Under the pieces are notes generated by a model. The model ran no database searches and had not been told where the DNA came from. It saw nothing but the letters and a program-made list of their open reading frames with translations. From an uncultured bacterium (GTDB taxonomy: Bacteria; Pseudomonadota; Gammaproteobacteria; Burkholderiales; Burkholderiaceae_C), in assembly GCA_903830565.1 (NCBI GenBank), contig CAIKUF010000281.1:1-60249 (forward strand): 60,249 nt of DNA. The letters run 5' to 3'. Positions 43,826 through 53,286 of this stretch are shown in pieces. The position numbers and the translations under genes were made by a program. Numbering within the stretch: the first letter of the stretch is position 1; every line of letters starts with the position of its first letter.

Positions 43826-45379
43826 TCAGACGCTCAGTTCGAGGGTTAGCGAACCGTAGCGCTGCCAGGCCGCGACTTCCTCGTTCAGCAGGTACATCGT
43901 GCGCGGATTGCGCTCGGCCCAGCCCGGCGCGAACGCCAGCCTGGCCGCGTCGGCGCTGCGGCGCAGCCTGATGGCGGTCGCGTCCACCGGCCGCCGCGCA
44001 TGGCACTTGATGATGGCCAGACGCAGGCATATCACCTGCCAGGCGAAGGCCTCGTTTTCGAGCGCGGACTCGCTCTTGCGCAGGCTGCCGCGCTGCGCCA
44101 GCACGAGTTCGGCCAGCCGGCGCTGCTGGGATTGCGAGAAGCCCGCCGCATCCATGTGCGCCAGCACGTAGGCGCTGTGCCGGTGGTGGTCGTGGTGCGA
44201 GACCATCATGCCCACCTCGTGCAGCGCCGCGGCCCACGCGAGTTCGCGCCGGAACTCGACGCGTTGCGTCTTCGAGAACTCGGCCGACGCCGGCTGCTGC
44301 ACGCCTGCATACAGCGCGTCGGCCACGGTGGCGACGCGCTCGGCCTGCGCCGTGTCGACGATGAAGCGCCGTTGCAGTTCGCTCACCGAGGCGTCGCGCA
44401 TGTCGTGCGCATGCGCCGGGTCGCGTGCGGCGAAGCGTCGCTCGTCGAGATCGAAGATCACGCCCTGGCGCAGCGCGCCGCGTGCCGGTAGCAGCGCATC
44501 GATGCCGAAGTGCGTCGCCAGCGTGTAGAGGATGCACAGCCCGCCGGCGATCACCAGACGCCGGTCGTCCCGCAGCCCGGGCAGGTCCAGGCGCTCGATG
44601 TGGCCGGCGCGCAGGCATTGCTCGATGCACCAGCGCAGGCCTTCGGGCGTGACGCTGCCGTCGGTGACGCCGCCGGCGGCGAGTAACTGCGAAACTGCGC
44701 CGACGGTGCCACTGGAGCCGAGCGCCTCCTGCCAGTGTCTGCGCGCGAACGGCGCCAGTGCCTCCTCGAACTCGGCGCCGGCGGCGATCTGGGCCTGGCG
44801 AAACGCGTTCTTCGTCAGCCGGCCGTCGGGGAAGCATTTCATCGACAGGCTGACGCTGCCGACCTGGAACGACTCGGCCTGGGTCGGCGTGCGACCGGCG
44901 CCGAGGATCAATTCGGTCGAGCGCCCGCCGATGTCGACCACCAGCCTGCGCGCGTCCGACGGCTGCAGGCGCGCCACGCCGGCAAAGATGAGGCGCGCTT
45001 CCTCACGCCCGGAGATCACCTCGATCGGGTGGCCGAGCGCGGTCTCGGCGCGGGCCAGGAAGGCATTGCGGTTGCGCGCTTCGCGCAGCGTCTGCGTGGC
45101 CACCGCGCGGATCTGCGGCGAGCCGTAGCCGGCCAGGCGCTCGGCAAAGCGCTCCAGGCAATCCAAACCGCGCCGGGCCGCCTCTTCGGTGAGCAGCCCT
45201 TCGGCGTCGAGGCCGGCGCCCAGGCGCACGGTTTCCTTCAGGTAGGCGACGCGCCGGTAGCCTGCGGGCTGGACCTCGCCAATCTCCAGCCTGAAGCTGT
45301 TCGATCCCATGTCGATCGCCGCGTAGTGGTGCGGCCAGCGGGGCGCATGACTCGTTGCAACGGGCTGCGTTGGGTTCAT
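43826..45379 (-). CDS. ppx: Exopolyphosphatase, Ppx/GppA family
   Basis: 517 residues. It removes terminal phosphate from polyphosphate. The ASKHA phosphate-1 motif is AAIDMGSNSFRLEIGEV (about 19-35), phosphate-2 is VVDIGGRSTELILG (about 147-160), with SGREEARLIFAGV between them. A C-terminal HD-like helical domain (about 325-517) contains ALHEVGMMVSHHDHHRHSAY. GppA-type (p)ppGpp hydrolysis is the alternative; its place beside ppk supports Ppx. It is convergent with sixA (19 bases) and divergent from the ZIP transporter gene. Confidence 0.94.
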   Translation of the reverse strand: MNPTQPVATSHAPRWPHHYAAIDMGSNSFRLEIGEVQPAGYRRVAYLKETVRLGAGLDAEGLLTEEAARRGLDCLERFAERLAGYGSPQIRAVATQTLREARNRNAFLARAETALGHPIEVISGREEARLIFAGVARLQPSDARRLVVDIGGRSTELILGAGRTPTQAESFQVGSVSLSMKCFPDGRLTKNAFRQAQIAAGAEFEEALAPFARRHWQEALGSSGTVGAVSQLLAAGGVTDGSVTPEGLRWCIEQCLRAGHIERLDLPGLRDDRRLVIAGGLCILYTLATHFGIDALLPARGALRQGVIFDLDERRFAARDPAHAHDMRDASVSELQRRFIVDTAQAERVATVADALYAGVQQPASAEFSKTQRVEFRRELAWAAALHEVGMMVSHHDHHRHSAYVLAHMDAAGFSQSQQRRLAELVLAQRGSLRKSESALENEAFAWQVICLRLAIIKCHARRPVDATAIRLRRSADAARLAFAPGWAERNPRTMYLLNEEVAAWQRYGSLTLELSV

Positions 45380-45546
45380 CGCTGAATTGTCGGGGGTTTT
45401 CGCTCCGCCTTTATGCGCTGCAACGCCGCGGCGTGGCGCTTGACGCGGTTGCTAAGATGAAAGGCTCGGGACGGCGGCCTCCTTCCCGCCTTGCGCCGCG
45501 CCGCGCGGCGCGGCATGGACGAACGGAATCCCCAGACTGCCCAGCG

Positions 45547-46317
45547 ATGATCCTCTTCTACATCGTTCTCGCGACGCTGCTCGGCGGCGTGCTCTCGGTC
45601 GTGATCGCCGCCGCGCTCACCGTCGGCCTGCTGGCGCGCCTCGTCAAGAGCCTGGTCAGCCTGTCGGCCGGCGTGCTGCTGGCGACAGCGCTGCTCAACG
45701 TGCTGCCCGAAGCCTTCGAAAGCCATGCCAGCCCGCACAACCTGTTCGCGACTTTGCTTGCCGGTCTGATGTTCTTCTTCCTGCTCGAGAAGGCCGAGAT
45801 CTACCGCCACACCCACCATCACGAAGGCGACGGGCACCACCATGCCCACCATTTCGACGTCCAGCAGGCCGGGCAGGGCGGGTGGAGCGTGCTCGTCGGC
45901 GACAGCATCCACAACTTCTGCGACGGCATCATCATCGCCGCCGCCTTCCTGACCGACGTGCAACTCGGCGTCGTGACCTCGCTCGCAATCATCGCCCACG
46001 AGATCCCGCAGGAGGTGGGCGACTACATCGTGCTCCTGAACGCCGGCCTGCCGCGCCGCAAGGCACTGATCTACAACGCGCTTTCAGGCCTGTCGGCAGT
46101 GGTCGGCGGCGTCGTCGGCTACTTCGTCGTCGGGCCGTGGGAGGCGCTGTTTCCGTACCTGCTCGTCGTGGCGTCGAGCAGCTTCATCTACATCGCCGTT
46201 GCCGACCTCATCCCGCAGCTGCAGCAGCGCATGTCGCTCGCAGACACCGCGGCCCAACTGGCGTGGCTGGCCGCGGGAATGACCATCATCGTCGTCGTCG
46301 TGCGGCTGGTGCACTGA
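45547..46317 (+). CDS. ZIP family metal transporter
   Basis: 256 residues from the ATG at 45547. About eight membrane segments can be traced, for example ILFYIVLATLLGGVLSVVIA and LFATLLAGLMFFFLLE. A cytoplasmic His-rich loop (HTHHHEGDGHHHAHHFD, about 89-105) lies between TM3 and TM4. The transport-site motifs are DSIHNFCDGIIIAAAFL (TM4) and HEIPQEVGDYIVLL (TM5). It is predicted to import zinc or another divalent metal across the inner membrane. Zinc uptake genes also occur at 55.6-59.1 kb. It is convergent with the universal stress gene. Confidence 0.92.
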   Translation: MILFYIVLATLLGGVLSVVIAAALTVGLLARLVKSLVSLSAGVLLATALLNVLPEAFESHASPHNLFATLLAGLMFFFLLEKAEIYRHTHHHEGDGHHHAHHFDVQQAGQGGWSVLVGDSIHNFCDGIIIAAAFLTDVQLGVVTSLAIIAHEIPQEVGDYIVLLNAGLPRRKALIYNALSGLSAVVGGVVGYFVVGPWEALFPYLLVVASSSFIYIAVADLIPQLQQRMSLADTAAQLAWLAAGMTIIVVVVRLVH

Positions 46318-46338
46318 CGACGCGGCAAGGCGCGGTAC

Positions 46339-46773
46339 TCAGCGCACCACGAGCACCGGTATCGAGCTGTGGGTCAGCACCTTCTGCGTCTCGCTGCCGA
46401 GCAGCAGCGCGGTGACGCCGCGCCGCCCGTGCGACGACATGACGATCAGGTCGCAGCCCTTGCTCTTGGCGTGCTCGATGATCGCCTCCCACGGGTGCAC
46501 GGCCTCGACGGTGTGCGCCTCACAGGCCTGGCCGGCCGCCTGGCAGGCATCGCGTACGGCGTTGACGCGCTCGGCGGCGATGCGCTCCTGCGCGTCGAAG
46601 AATTCCTGCGGCGGCACGGGCTGCATTTCAGAGATCGCGCTGTACGGAAAGGGCTCCTTCACGCTCAGGGTGTAGAGCGTTGCGCCCAGCGACTTGGCCA
46701 ATGCGATGGCGGTTGCGGCGGCCTTCTTCGTGATGTCGGAACCGTCCGTGGGTACGAGGATGCGTGTGAACAT
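46339..46773 (-). CDS. Universal stress protein UspA family
   Basis: 144 residues from the ATG at 46773 (MFTRILVPTDGS), with AAGGAG nine bases upstream. A single Usp alpha/beta domain: the early ILVPTDGSDITKKA block and the C-terminal nucleotide loop MSSHGRRGVTALLLGSETQK followed by IPVLVVR are typical of ATP-binding members. The upstream region has a 16-bp palindrome and an FNR/ANR-like site, so induction by low oxygen is plausible, as known for usp genes in Burkholderiales and Pseudomonas. Confidence 0.92.
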   Translation of the reverse strand: MFTRILVPTDGSDITKKAAATAIALAKSLGATLYTLSVKEPFPYSAISEMQPVPPQEFFDAQERIAAERVNAVRDACQAAGQACEAHTVEAVHPWEAIIEHAKSKGCDLIVMSSHGRRGVTALLLGSETQKVLTHSSIPVLVVR

Positions 46774-46815
46774 GGCGTGCTCCTTCAGAGCGTCAAGGGC
46801 GAACTGATGACCTGC

Positions 46816-46831
46816 CAATGGTGCACCATTG
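46816..46831. repeat. 16-bp perfect palindrome upstream of usp
   Basis: CAATGGTGCACCATTG is fully self-complementary and starts 43 bases upstream of the usp ATG, in the 111-base gap to the sulfurtransferase stop. A short symmetric site without U-run suits a dimeric transcription factor. Confidence 0.5.
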
Positions 46832-46844
46832 CGACGGCTTTGGT

Positions 46845-46858
46845 TTGACGCGGGTCAT
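46845..46858. promoter_or_regulatory. Possible FNR/ANR site upstream of usp
   Basis: TTGAC-GCGG-GTCAT differs in one position from the symmetric form TTGAC-N4-GTCAA, a variant of the FNR/ANR consensus TTGAT-N4-ATCAA. It is centred about 79 bases before the usp ATG. At a class II position (-41.5) transcription would start near 46810. Confidence 0.4.
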
Positions 46859-46884
46859 GCGCAATGGGCACCCGCGGGGCGCGC

Positions 46885-47757
46885 TCAACCGCCGCGTGCC
46901 ACCGGCCGTGCAGGGTCTGCGGACCATTCGCTCCACGACCCCGGATAAAGGCGCGCGCCGGGCATGCCCGCGGCCTCCATCGCCAGCAGGTTGTGGCAGG
47001 CGGTGACGCCCGAGCCGCACTGGTGCACGACCTCTTGCGAAACGGCGCGGCCGAGCAGCGCGGCGAACTCGCGCGCGAGTTGTTCGCGCGGCTTGAAGGT
47101 GCCGCCCGTGTCCAGGTTGTCCTTGAACAGGCGGTTGAGTGCGCCCGGGATGTGGCCGGCCACGCTGTCCAGCGGCTCGACGTCGCCGCGAAAGCGCTCC
47201 GGGGCGCGGGCGTCGACGAGTCGCACGCGGCCGAGCATGCGCTGAAGCGTGTCGGCGCTGACCGTCGGCATCGTGCGCGGGTGCAGCGGATACGGCGGTC
47301 GCGCCGTCACCGCGGGCACGTCGGTCGTCAGCGTTCCGCCGACCGCGAGCCACGCGTCGACGCCGCCGTCGAGAACCCAGACGCGGCTGTGCCCCAACCA
47401 GCGCAGCAGCCACCACAGGCGCGCCGCGTACGGGCCGCCCTGGCGATCCATCGCGACCACGCACTGCGCAGGGGCGATGCCCCAGCGGCCGACCGTCGCC
47501 GCAAACGCCGCCCGCGCGGGCAGGGGATGGCGACCGGTGAAGCCGGGGCCCAGCGCGGCCTTGGGGCCGGAGAGGTCGCGCTCCAGGTGAGCGTATTGCG
47601 CGCCGGGAACATGGCCCTGGGCCCAGGCGCGTTCGCCGGCCGAGGTGTCGGCGAGATCGAAGCTCGCGTCGAGGAGGGCGATGGGGCTGTGCGCCAATGC
47701 AGCCTTCAGCGAGGCGGCGTCGACAAGCGGGCTGGCGGGGGAGGCGGCAGGTTTCAT
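46885..47757 (-). CDS. Thiosulfate / 3-mercaptopyruvate sulfurtransferase (two rhodanese domains)
   Basis: 290 residues from the ATG at 47757. Tandem rhodanese domains: the N-terminal one is inactive (VVAMDRQGGPYAARLWWLL, with no Cys at the active position). The C-terminal one has the catalytic Cys in HQCGSGVTACHN (about 242-253). CGSGVTA matches E. coli SseA, pointing to mercaptopyruvate sulfurtransferase activity over thiosulfate. The ATGA overlap with the EamA gene by four bases indicates co-translation. The link to the Rieske oxygenase upstream is unexplained. Confidence 0.92.
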   Translation of the reverse strand: MKPAASPASPLVDAASLKAALAHSPIALLDASFDLADTSAGERAWAQGHVPGAQYAHLERDLSGPKAALGPGFTGRHPLPARAAFAATVGRWGIAPAQCVVAMDRQGGPYAARLWWLLRWLGHSRVWVLDGGVDAWLAVGGTLTTDVPAVTARPPYPLHPRTMPTVSADTLQRMLGRVRLVDARAPERFRGDVEPLDSVAGHIPGALNRLFKDNLDTGGTFKPREQLAREFAALLGRAVSQEVVHQCGSGVTACHNLLAMEAAGMPGARLYPGSWSEWSADPARPVARGG

Positions 47758-48647
47758 GATTCGACGCTCGAAGTGGCCGGGTCGGCAGGGTTGACGGAAC
47801 TGCGCAGGCTGGCTGCGGCGATGCCGGCGGCAACGATGAGCGCCATGCCGGCCAGTGCGAGGATGGTGACAGGATCGTCGAACCAGAGCACGCCGAACAG
47901 AAACGACCAACCGATGCCCAGGTACTGCAGGCTCGCGTTGACGAGTGTGCGGCCGGTGCCGTAGGCGCGCGTCATCATCAGCTGTGCCGCCGTCGCCAGC
48001 ACGCCCACCGCCAGCAGCAGCGCCAGGCCGCGCGGGCTGTGCGCGTGCAGGCCGCCGGTGAGCGGCGTGGTCAGCGCGCCGGCAAGCAGCCCGCCGAGCG
48101 AGAAGTAGAACACGACGCGGTACACCGGCTCGCCGGCACGGACGAGGGCCGTCACCTGCAGATAGGCCATCGCCGCCAGCACGCCCGACAGCAGGCCGGC
48201 CAGGCCGCCCCAGAACTGGTCGCGCTCGATCGCGGGCTGGAGCACGCAGGCAACGCCCGCAAAGCCAACCAGCACCGTGCACACCAGCCGCGCGTCGATG
48301 CGCGAGCCGCCGAGGGCGATCGCGCCGCCGATCAGGAACAGCGCCATCCAGACCGAGGACATGTAGTTCAGCGTCATCGCAGTCGCCAGCGGCAGGTGGC
48401 CGATCGCGTAGAACCACAGGCACAGCGCGCAGACGCCGGTCAGGCTGCGCCAGAAGTGCATTGCCGGCACGGCGGTGCGCAGCGTTCCGCCTTGCCAGCG
48501 CGTGAGCATGGCGACGAACAGCGCGCCCACCAGGCCGCGGTAAAGCACGATCTCGCCGGCCGCATACTGCGTGGAAGCGAGCTTGACGCACACGCCCATC
48601 AACGCAAACAGCAGCGAGGCCAGGACCATCAGCGCCGGGGCCGACAT
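47754..48647 (-). CDS. EamA-family (DMT) membrane transporter
   Basis: 297 residues from the ATG at 48647. Ten transmembrane segments arranged as two EamA halves, for example PALMVLASLLFALMGVCVKL at the start and ILALAGMALIVAAGIAAASL near the end, with FWRSLTGVCALCLWFYAI in the first half. Members export metabolites or import precursors; substrate unknown. It overlaps the Rieske gene stop by one base (TGATG) and the sulfurtransferase start by four bases. The last 20 residues are polar and likely cytoplasmic. Confidence 0.9.
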   Translation of the reverse strand: MSAPALMVLASLLFALMGVCVKLASTQYAAGEIVLYRGLVGALFVAMLTRWQGGTLRTAVPAMHFWRSLTGVCALCLWFYAIGHLPLATAMTLNYMSSVWMALFLIGGAIALGGSRIDARLVCTVLVGFAGVACVLQPAIERDQFWGGLAGLLSGVLAAMAYLQVTALVRAGEPVYRVVFYFSLGGLLAGALTTPLTGGLHAHSPRGLALLLAVGVLATAAQLMMTRAYGTGRTLVNASLQYLGIGWSFLFGVLWFDDPVTILALAGMALIVAAGIAAASLRSSVNPADPATSSVES

Positions 48648-49867
48648 CAAGCCCTCATCTGCTCGCGGTACCACTCGTGGAAGTGCCGCATGCCGTCTTC
48701 CATCGGCGACTGGTAGGGGCCGATCTCGTTGTCGCCACGGGCCAGCAGCGCGGCTCGGCCCTGGTCCATGCGCAGCGCGAGCTCGTCGTCCTCGTCGCAG
48801 GTCTCGAAGTAGGCGGCCTGCTGCGCTTGCACGTAGTCGCGCTCGAAGGCGAAGATCTCTTCGGGGTAGTAGAACTCGATGACGTTCGTCGTCTGCTGCG
48901 GGCCGACCGGATGCACGGTCGACACGACGAGCACGTTCGGGTACCACTCGATCATCAAGGTCGGGTAGCTCGTCAGCCAGATTGCGCCGTGCTCCGGCGC
49001 CCGGCCCTGCTGGTAGCGCATCACTGCCTCCTGCCAGCGCGCGTAGACCGGCGAGCCGGCGCGGCCGAGGGGCCTGCCCATCGCGTTGGCGACGCCGACG
49101 GTCTGAACGGAATACTCGGCACCCATCTCCCAGCGCAGGTCGTCGCAGGTGACGAAATTGCCGAGCCCGGGGTGGAAGGGGCCGACGTGATAGTCCTCGA
49201 GGTAGACCTCGATGAAGGTCTTCCAGTTGTAGCGGCACTCGTGCACGTGGACGCGGTCGAGCACGAAGCCGCTGAAGTCGAAGCACGGGCGGGCAGCGAT
49301 GGCTGCGAGGTCGACTGCGACGTCGCGTCCGCCGCCCTCGAAGACGAGCCCGTTCCAGGTCTGCGTCGGGTAGTTGCGCAGGTTCAGGCAAGGGTCTTCG
49401 CGAAAGTGCGGCGCGCCGAGCAGTTGCCCGTGCAGGCCATAGGTCCAGCGGTGCAGCGGGCAGACGATGTTGCCGCGCGTGTTGCCTCTTCCGCGCAGCA
49501 TCACGGCCTGGCGGTGGCGGCAGACGTTGGAGAGCAGATCCACGCCGCGCGGCGTGCGAATCAGCGCGCGCCCTTCGCCTTCCTGCGCCAGCGCGAGGTA
49601 GTCGCCGACCTCCGGGATCGCGACTTCGTGCCCCAGGTAGCGCGGCCGACGGGCGAAAATTTGCCGCGCCTCACGCGCGAACACTTCGGGATCGAAGTAC
49701 GCCGAGACCGGCAGCTGTGGGCCACTGCCTCGAGGTGCTTGCGGCGTCTCGGCCTCGCTGGATCGGCGCGACTGCGCAACCGTGCCGCATGTGCTTGGGC
49801 TCGCGCTTGAGCCGTCATCAGTGCGCAGATCCGCCGGCGCTTCGCTTCGGCGGCTCAAGTCGGACAT
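48647..49867 (-). CDS. Rieske aromatic ring-hydroxylating oxygenase, alpha subunit type
   Basis: 406 residues from the ATG at 49867; the true start is uncertain, since about 45 N-terminal residues before LPVSAYFDPEVFAREA look disordered and an in-frame ATG exists at 49933. The Rieske [2Fe-2S] ligands are Cys-x-His in NVCRHRQAV and Cys-x2-His in IVCPLHRWTYG. The mononuclear iron site is in LEDYHVGPFHPGL (two His), with a carboxylate expected later. No beta subunit, ferredoxin or reductase gene is adjacent. The 250 bases upstream, shared with xseB, contain a hairpin AAGCCC/GGGCTT at 49940-49961 and a minus-strand TACAAT at 49981-49976. Substrate unknown. Confidence 0.88.
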   Translation of the reverse strand: MSDLSRRSEAPADLRTDDGSSASPSTCGTVAQSRRSSEAETPQAPRGSGPQLPVSAYFDPEVFAREARQIFARRPRYLGHEVAIPEVGDYLALAQEGEGRALIRTPRGVDLLSNVCRHRQAVMLRGRGNTRGNIVCPLHRWTYGLHGQLLGAPHFREDPCLNLRNYPTQTWNGLVFEGGGRDVAVDLAAIAARPCFDFSGFVLDRVHVHECRYNWKTFIEVYLEDYHVGPFHPGLGNFVTCDDLRWEMGAEYSVQTVGVANAMGRPLGRAGSPVYARWQEAVMRYQQGRAPEHGAIWLTSYPTLMIEWYPNVLVVSTVHPVGPQQTTNVIEFYYPEEIFAFERDYVQAQQAAYFETCDEDDELALRMDQGRAALLARGDNEIGPYQSPMEDGMRHFHEWYREQMRA

Positions 49868-50117
49868 GATCCCGAGGGCCTCCAGGCACCGGTGGTGGGC
49901 CGCCACCCCGAGGGTACGCGCGGGGTGGGACATGGCGCAAAGCCCCTCGCGAGAAGGGCTTGCACTGAGGGCGCGATTGTACCCAGGCGCAACCGTCACT
50001 CCCCCCTCCTCTCGGCACGGCCCGGCGCTGCACCGGCCGTGGGCCGCGGGCGCGGGTGCAGCCGATGGGTGCAGCCGATGAGGCAGGCTGACTACAATCG
50101 AACTTTCACCCTGCAAA

Positions 50118-50360
50118 ATGGCCAAGACGTCGACTGCTGCGCCGAACCCGACCCCGCCCGCGAGTTATGAAGACGCGCTGGCGGAGCTCGAACGCCTGGT
50201 CGGCGCCATGGAGAGCGGCCAGCTCCCGCTTGACCGCCTGCTCGAGAGCTACCGCCGCGGTGCGGAACTGCTCGCCCTGTGCCGCGGCCGGCTCGAAGCC
50301 GTCGAGACGCAGGTGAAGGTGCTTGAGGACGGCCAGCTCAAGCCCTGGATAGACGCATGA
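50118..50360 (+). CDS. xseB: Exodeoxyribonuclease VII small subunit
   Basis: 80 residues. The family core [20 protein letters not shown] (about 17-36) and [20 protein letters not shown] (about 41-60) form the helical hairpin that assembles on XseA. The nuclease degrades single-stranded DNA. The stop overlaps the ispA start by four bases (ATGA), the well-known xseB-ispA-dxs operon. Confidence 0.95.
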   Translation: MAKTSTAAPNPTPPASYEDALAELERLVGAMESGQLPLDRLLESYRRGAELLALCRGRLEAVETQVKVLEDGQLKPWIDA

Positions 50361-51244
50361 ATCTGGCCGACTTCGACGTCTGGGCGCGCAGCGAACTCGA
50401 CGCTGTCGAGCGCGCGCTCGAACGTTGGGTGCCCGCGGACGCGCCGGCGGGCCTGGGCTTGGCAATGCGTTACGGCGTGCTCGACGGCGGCAAGCGCGTG
50501 CGCCCGCTGCTCGTGCTGGCCGCCGCGCAGGCCGTGCAGGGCCGCGCGCAGGCGGCGCTGCGCGCAGCCTGCGCGGTTGAGCTGATCCATGCCTATTCGC
50601 TGGTGCACGACGACATGCCGTGCATGGACAACGATGTCTTGCGCCGCGGCAAGCCGACGGTGCACGTGCAGTTCGGCCAGGCGCAGGCGATGCTGGCCGG
50701 CGATGCGATGCAGGCGCTGGCGTTCGAGGTCCTGACGCCCGAGGTCGGCGTGCCGCCGGAATTGCAGGCCCGCCTGTGCAGACTGCTCGCTCGCGCTGCG
50801 GGCCAGGCCGGCATGGCGGGCGGGCAGGCGATCGACCTCGCCAGCGTCGGCCAGCCGCTGGGCGAACACGCGCTGCGCGACATGCACCATCGCAAGACGG
50901 GTGCCCTGCTGCAGGCCAGCGTGCTGATGGGCGCCGCGTGCGGCACGACCGATGCCGTGGCCTGGCGCGCGCTGTCGGACTACGGCGACGCGATCGGCCT
51001 TGCGTTTCAGGTCGTCGACGACATCCTTGACGTGACCCAGGCCTCGACGACGCTGGGCAAGACCGCCGGCAAGGACGCCGACAACAACAAGCCGACCTAT
51101 GTGACCGTGCTCGGCCTCGCCGCCGCGAAGCGCCACGCGGCCGAATTGCGTGACGCCGCGCTGGCCGCGCTGGCCCGCAGCGGGCTCACGCAGGCCGCTT
51201 GGCTCAGCCTGCTCGCCGACAAGATCGTCGAGCGCGAAAGCTGA
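50357..51244 (+). CDS. ispA: Farnesyl diphosphate synthase (geranyltranstransferase)
   Basis: 295 residues. It condenses isopentenyl diphosphate with dimethylallyl and geranyl diphosphates. The first Asp-rich motif is [19 protein letters not shown] (about 84-102) and the second is VVDDILDVT (about 219-227). GGKRVRPLL (near 44) and DLASVG (near 158) also match. The sequence before the first Asp motif (AYSLVHDD) is typical of short-chain bacterial FPP synthases. It supplies precursors for quinones, consistent with ubiG elsewhere in the window. It is followed after 24 bases by dxs. Confidence 0.95.
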   Translation: MNLADFDVWARSELDAVERALERWVPADAPAGLGLAMRYGVLDGGKRVRPLLVLAAAQAVQGRAQAALRAACAVELIHAYSLVHDDMPCMDNDVLRRGKPTVHVQFGQAQAMLAGDAMQALAFEVLTPEVGVPPELQARLCRLLARAAGQAGMAGGQAIDLASVGQPLGEHALRDMHHRKTGALLQASVLMGAACGTTDAVAWRALSDYGDAIGLAFQVVDDILDVTQASTTLGKTAGKDADNNKPTYVTVLGLAAAKRHAAELRDAALAALARSGLTQAAWLSLLADKIVERES

Positions 51245-51268
51245 GCCGCAAGCTACTCAACTCGAACA

Positions 51269-53164
51269 ATGAACCACGCCCTGCTCAAGACCATCCAAAC
51301 GCCGGAAGACTTGCGTCGCCTATCGCGTGCCGAGCAAAAGCATCTGGCGCTCGAGTTGCGCGACTTCCTGCTGCACAGCGTCTCCAAGACTGGCGGCCAC
51401 CTGTCGTCCAACCTCGGCACGGTGGAACTCACGGTCGCGCTGCACGCCGTCTACGACACGCCGCACGACCGCCTGGTGTGGGACGTGGGCCACCAGACCT
51501 ACCCGCACAAGATACTTACCGGCCGCCGCGACCGCATGGACGGGCTGCGCAAGCTCGGCGGCATCAGCGGTTTTCCGCGCCGCGACGAGAGCGAGTACGA
51601 CACCTTCGGCACCGCACATTCGTCGACCTCGATCTCCGCCGCGCTCGGCATGGCCGTCGCCGCGCGGCAAAAGGGCGAGAGCCGCAAGGTGGTCGCCATC
51701 ATCGGCGACGGTGCGATGAGCGCCGGCATGGCCTTCGAAGCGCTCAACAACGCCGGCGTCTCGCACGCCGACATGCTGGTGATCCTGAACGACAACGACA
51801 TGTCGATCTCGCCGCCGGTGGGTGCGCTCAACCGCCATTTGGCGCGGCTGATGTCGGGGCGCTTCTACGCCGCCGCGCGCGACACCGCGAAGACGGTGCT
51901 GAAGAACGCGCCGCCGCTGTTCGAGCTGGCGCGCCGCTTCGAGGAGCACGCCAAGGGGATGGTCGTTCCGGGCACGATCTTCGAGGAATTCGGCTTCAAC
52001 TACGTCGGTCCGATCGACGGCCACGACCTCGATTCGCTGATCCCGACGCTGGAGAACCTGCGCCACCTGAAAGGCCCGCAGTTCCTGCACGTGGTGACGA
52101 AGAAGGGCTACGGCTACAAGCTGGCCGAGGCCGAGCCGGTGCGCTACCACTTCGCGTCGGCGCAGTTCGACCCCGCCAAAGGCATGGCCAAGGCCGCCCC
52201 TGGCAAGCCGAGCTTCTCGCAGGTGTTCGGACAATGGCTGTGCGACATGGCGGACGTCGACGAGCGCCTGGTCGGCATCACGCCGGCGATGCGCGAGGGC
52301 TCGGGCATGGTCGAGTTCGAGCGCCGTTTCCCGCTGCGCTACCACGACGTGGGCATCGCCGAACAGCACGCGGTGACCTTCGCCGCCGGGCTGGCGGCCG
52401 AGGGCCTCAAGCCCGTCGTCGCGATCTACTCGACCTTCCTGCAGCGTGCCTACGACCAATTAATCCACGACGTCGCGCTGCAGAACCTGCCGGTCGTGTT
52501 CGCGCTCGACCGCGCTGGTATCGTCGGCGCCGACGGCCCGACCCACGCCGGGGCCTACGACCTCGCCTACATGCGCTGCATCCCGAACATGAGCGTGATG
52601 GCGCCGGCCGACGAGAACGAATGCCGACAGATGCTGTACACGGCGTTCCTGCAGGACTTCCCGACGGCGGTGCGCTACCCGCGCGGCAGCGGCGTCGGCG
52701 TGCAGGTGCAAGAGGAGATGACCGCGCTGCCGTTCGGCAAGGGCGAAGTGCGGCGCCAGAGTGCGAGGCGCGGCCAGCGCATCGCCATCCTCGCCTTCGG
52801 CACGCTGCTCTACCCCGCGCTCGAAGCTGGCGAACGGCTCGACGCGACGGTCGTGAACATGCGTTTCGTGAAGCCGCTCGATGCCGATCTGGTGAGCGAA
52901 CTCGCACGCACGCACGACGCCATCGTGACTGTCGAGGAAGGTTGTGCGATGGGCGGCGCGGGCAGTGCGGTGCTCGAGGCGCTGCAGGCCGCGGGCATCA
53001 CGGTTCCGGTGCTCGTGCTCGGGCTGCCCGACGTATTCGTGGAGCACGGCGACACCGCCAAGCTGCTGGCGCAGTGCGGGCTGGACGCGGCCGGCATCGA
53101 GCAGTCCATCCTCAAGCGATTCCCGGCCAAGCCCTTGCTGGTGAGGCCGGCGGCGAACCGTTGA
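51269..53164 (+). CDS. dxs: 1-Deoxy-D-xylulose-5-phosphate synthase
   Basis: 631 residues. A thiamine-diphosphate enzyme joining pyruvate and glyceraldehyde 3-phosphate in the MEP pathway. The N-terminal block [20 protein letters not shown] is near 37, with [14 protein letters not shown]. The ThDP motif is [18 protein letters not shown] near 147. The transketolase central domain has [16 protein letters not shown] and the DRAG motif in [17 protein letters not shown] near 413. The C-terminal domain has TVEEG and [10 protein letters not shown]. All domains are intact. Last gene of xseB-ispA-dxs. Confidence 0.97.
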   Translation: MNHALLKTIQTPEDLRRLSRAEQKHLALELRDFLLHSVSKTGGHLSSNLGTVELTVALHAVYDTPHDRLVWDVGHQTYPHKILTGRRDRMDGLRKLGGISGFPRRDESEYDTFGTAHSSTSISAALGMAVAARQKGESRKVVAIIGDGAMSAGMAFEALNNAGVSHADMLVILNDNDMSISPPVGALNRHLARLMSGRFYAAARDTAKTVLKNAPPLFELARRFEEHAKGMVVPGTIFEEFGFNYVGPIDGHDLDSLIPTLENLRHLKGPQFLHVVTKKGYGYKLAEAEPVRYHFASAQFDPAKGMAKAAPGKPSFSQVFGQWLCDMADVDERLVGITPAMREGSGMVEFERRFPLRYHDVGIAEQHAVTFAAGLAAEGLKPVVAIYSTFLQRAYDQLIHDVALQNLPVVFALDRAGIVGADGPTHAGAYDLAYMRCIPNMSVMAPADENECRQMLYTAFLQDFPTAVRYPRGSGVGVQVQEEMTALPFGKGEVRRQSARRGQRIAILAFGTLLYPALEAGERLDATVVNMRFVKPLDADLVSELARTHDAIVTVEEGCAMGGAGSAVLEALQAAGITVPVLVLGLPDVFVEHGDTAKLLAQCGLDAAGIEQSILKRFPAKPLLVRPAANR

Positions 53165-53237
53165 GACTTCTTGAACGCGGCCGACAGCCCTGCGCACACC
53201 ACGGCTGATCGAACGCTGTCATTCTCGGGCCCTGCCA

Positions 53238-53284
53238 GGACCTGAGCGTTTTGCGGGTCGCCTCGACAGGGGCGGTCCGGGACC
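53238..53284 (+). promoter_or_regulatory. Possible structured leader of folE2
   Basis: Within the 122 bases between dxs and folE2, GGACC (53238-53242) can pair with GGTCC (53274-53278), enclosing a small GTCG/CGAC hairpin. A second GGACC at 53280-53284, next to the start codon, competes for GGTCC. I could not match it to a known riboswitch, and the sequence does not fit the THF-II pattern I remember. Confidence 0.25.
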
Positions 53285-53286
53285 CG

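Noticed and set aside
53221-53286. THF-II (folE) riboswitch before folE2
   Set aside because: I could not align the sequence with the THF-II pattern as I remember it; only a generic GGACC/GGTCC pairing is visible, so the class is not claimed.
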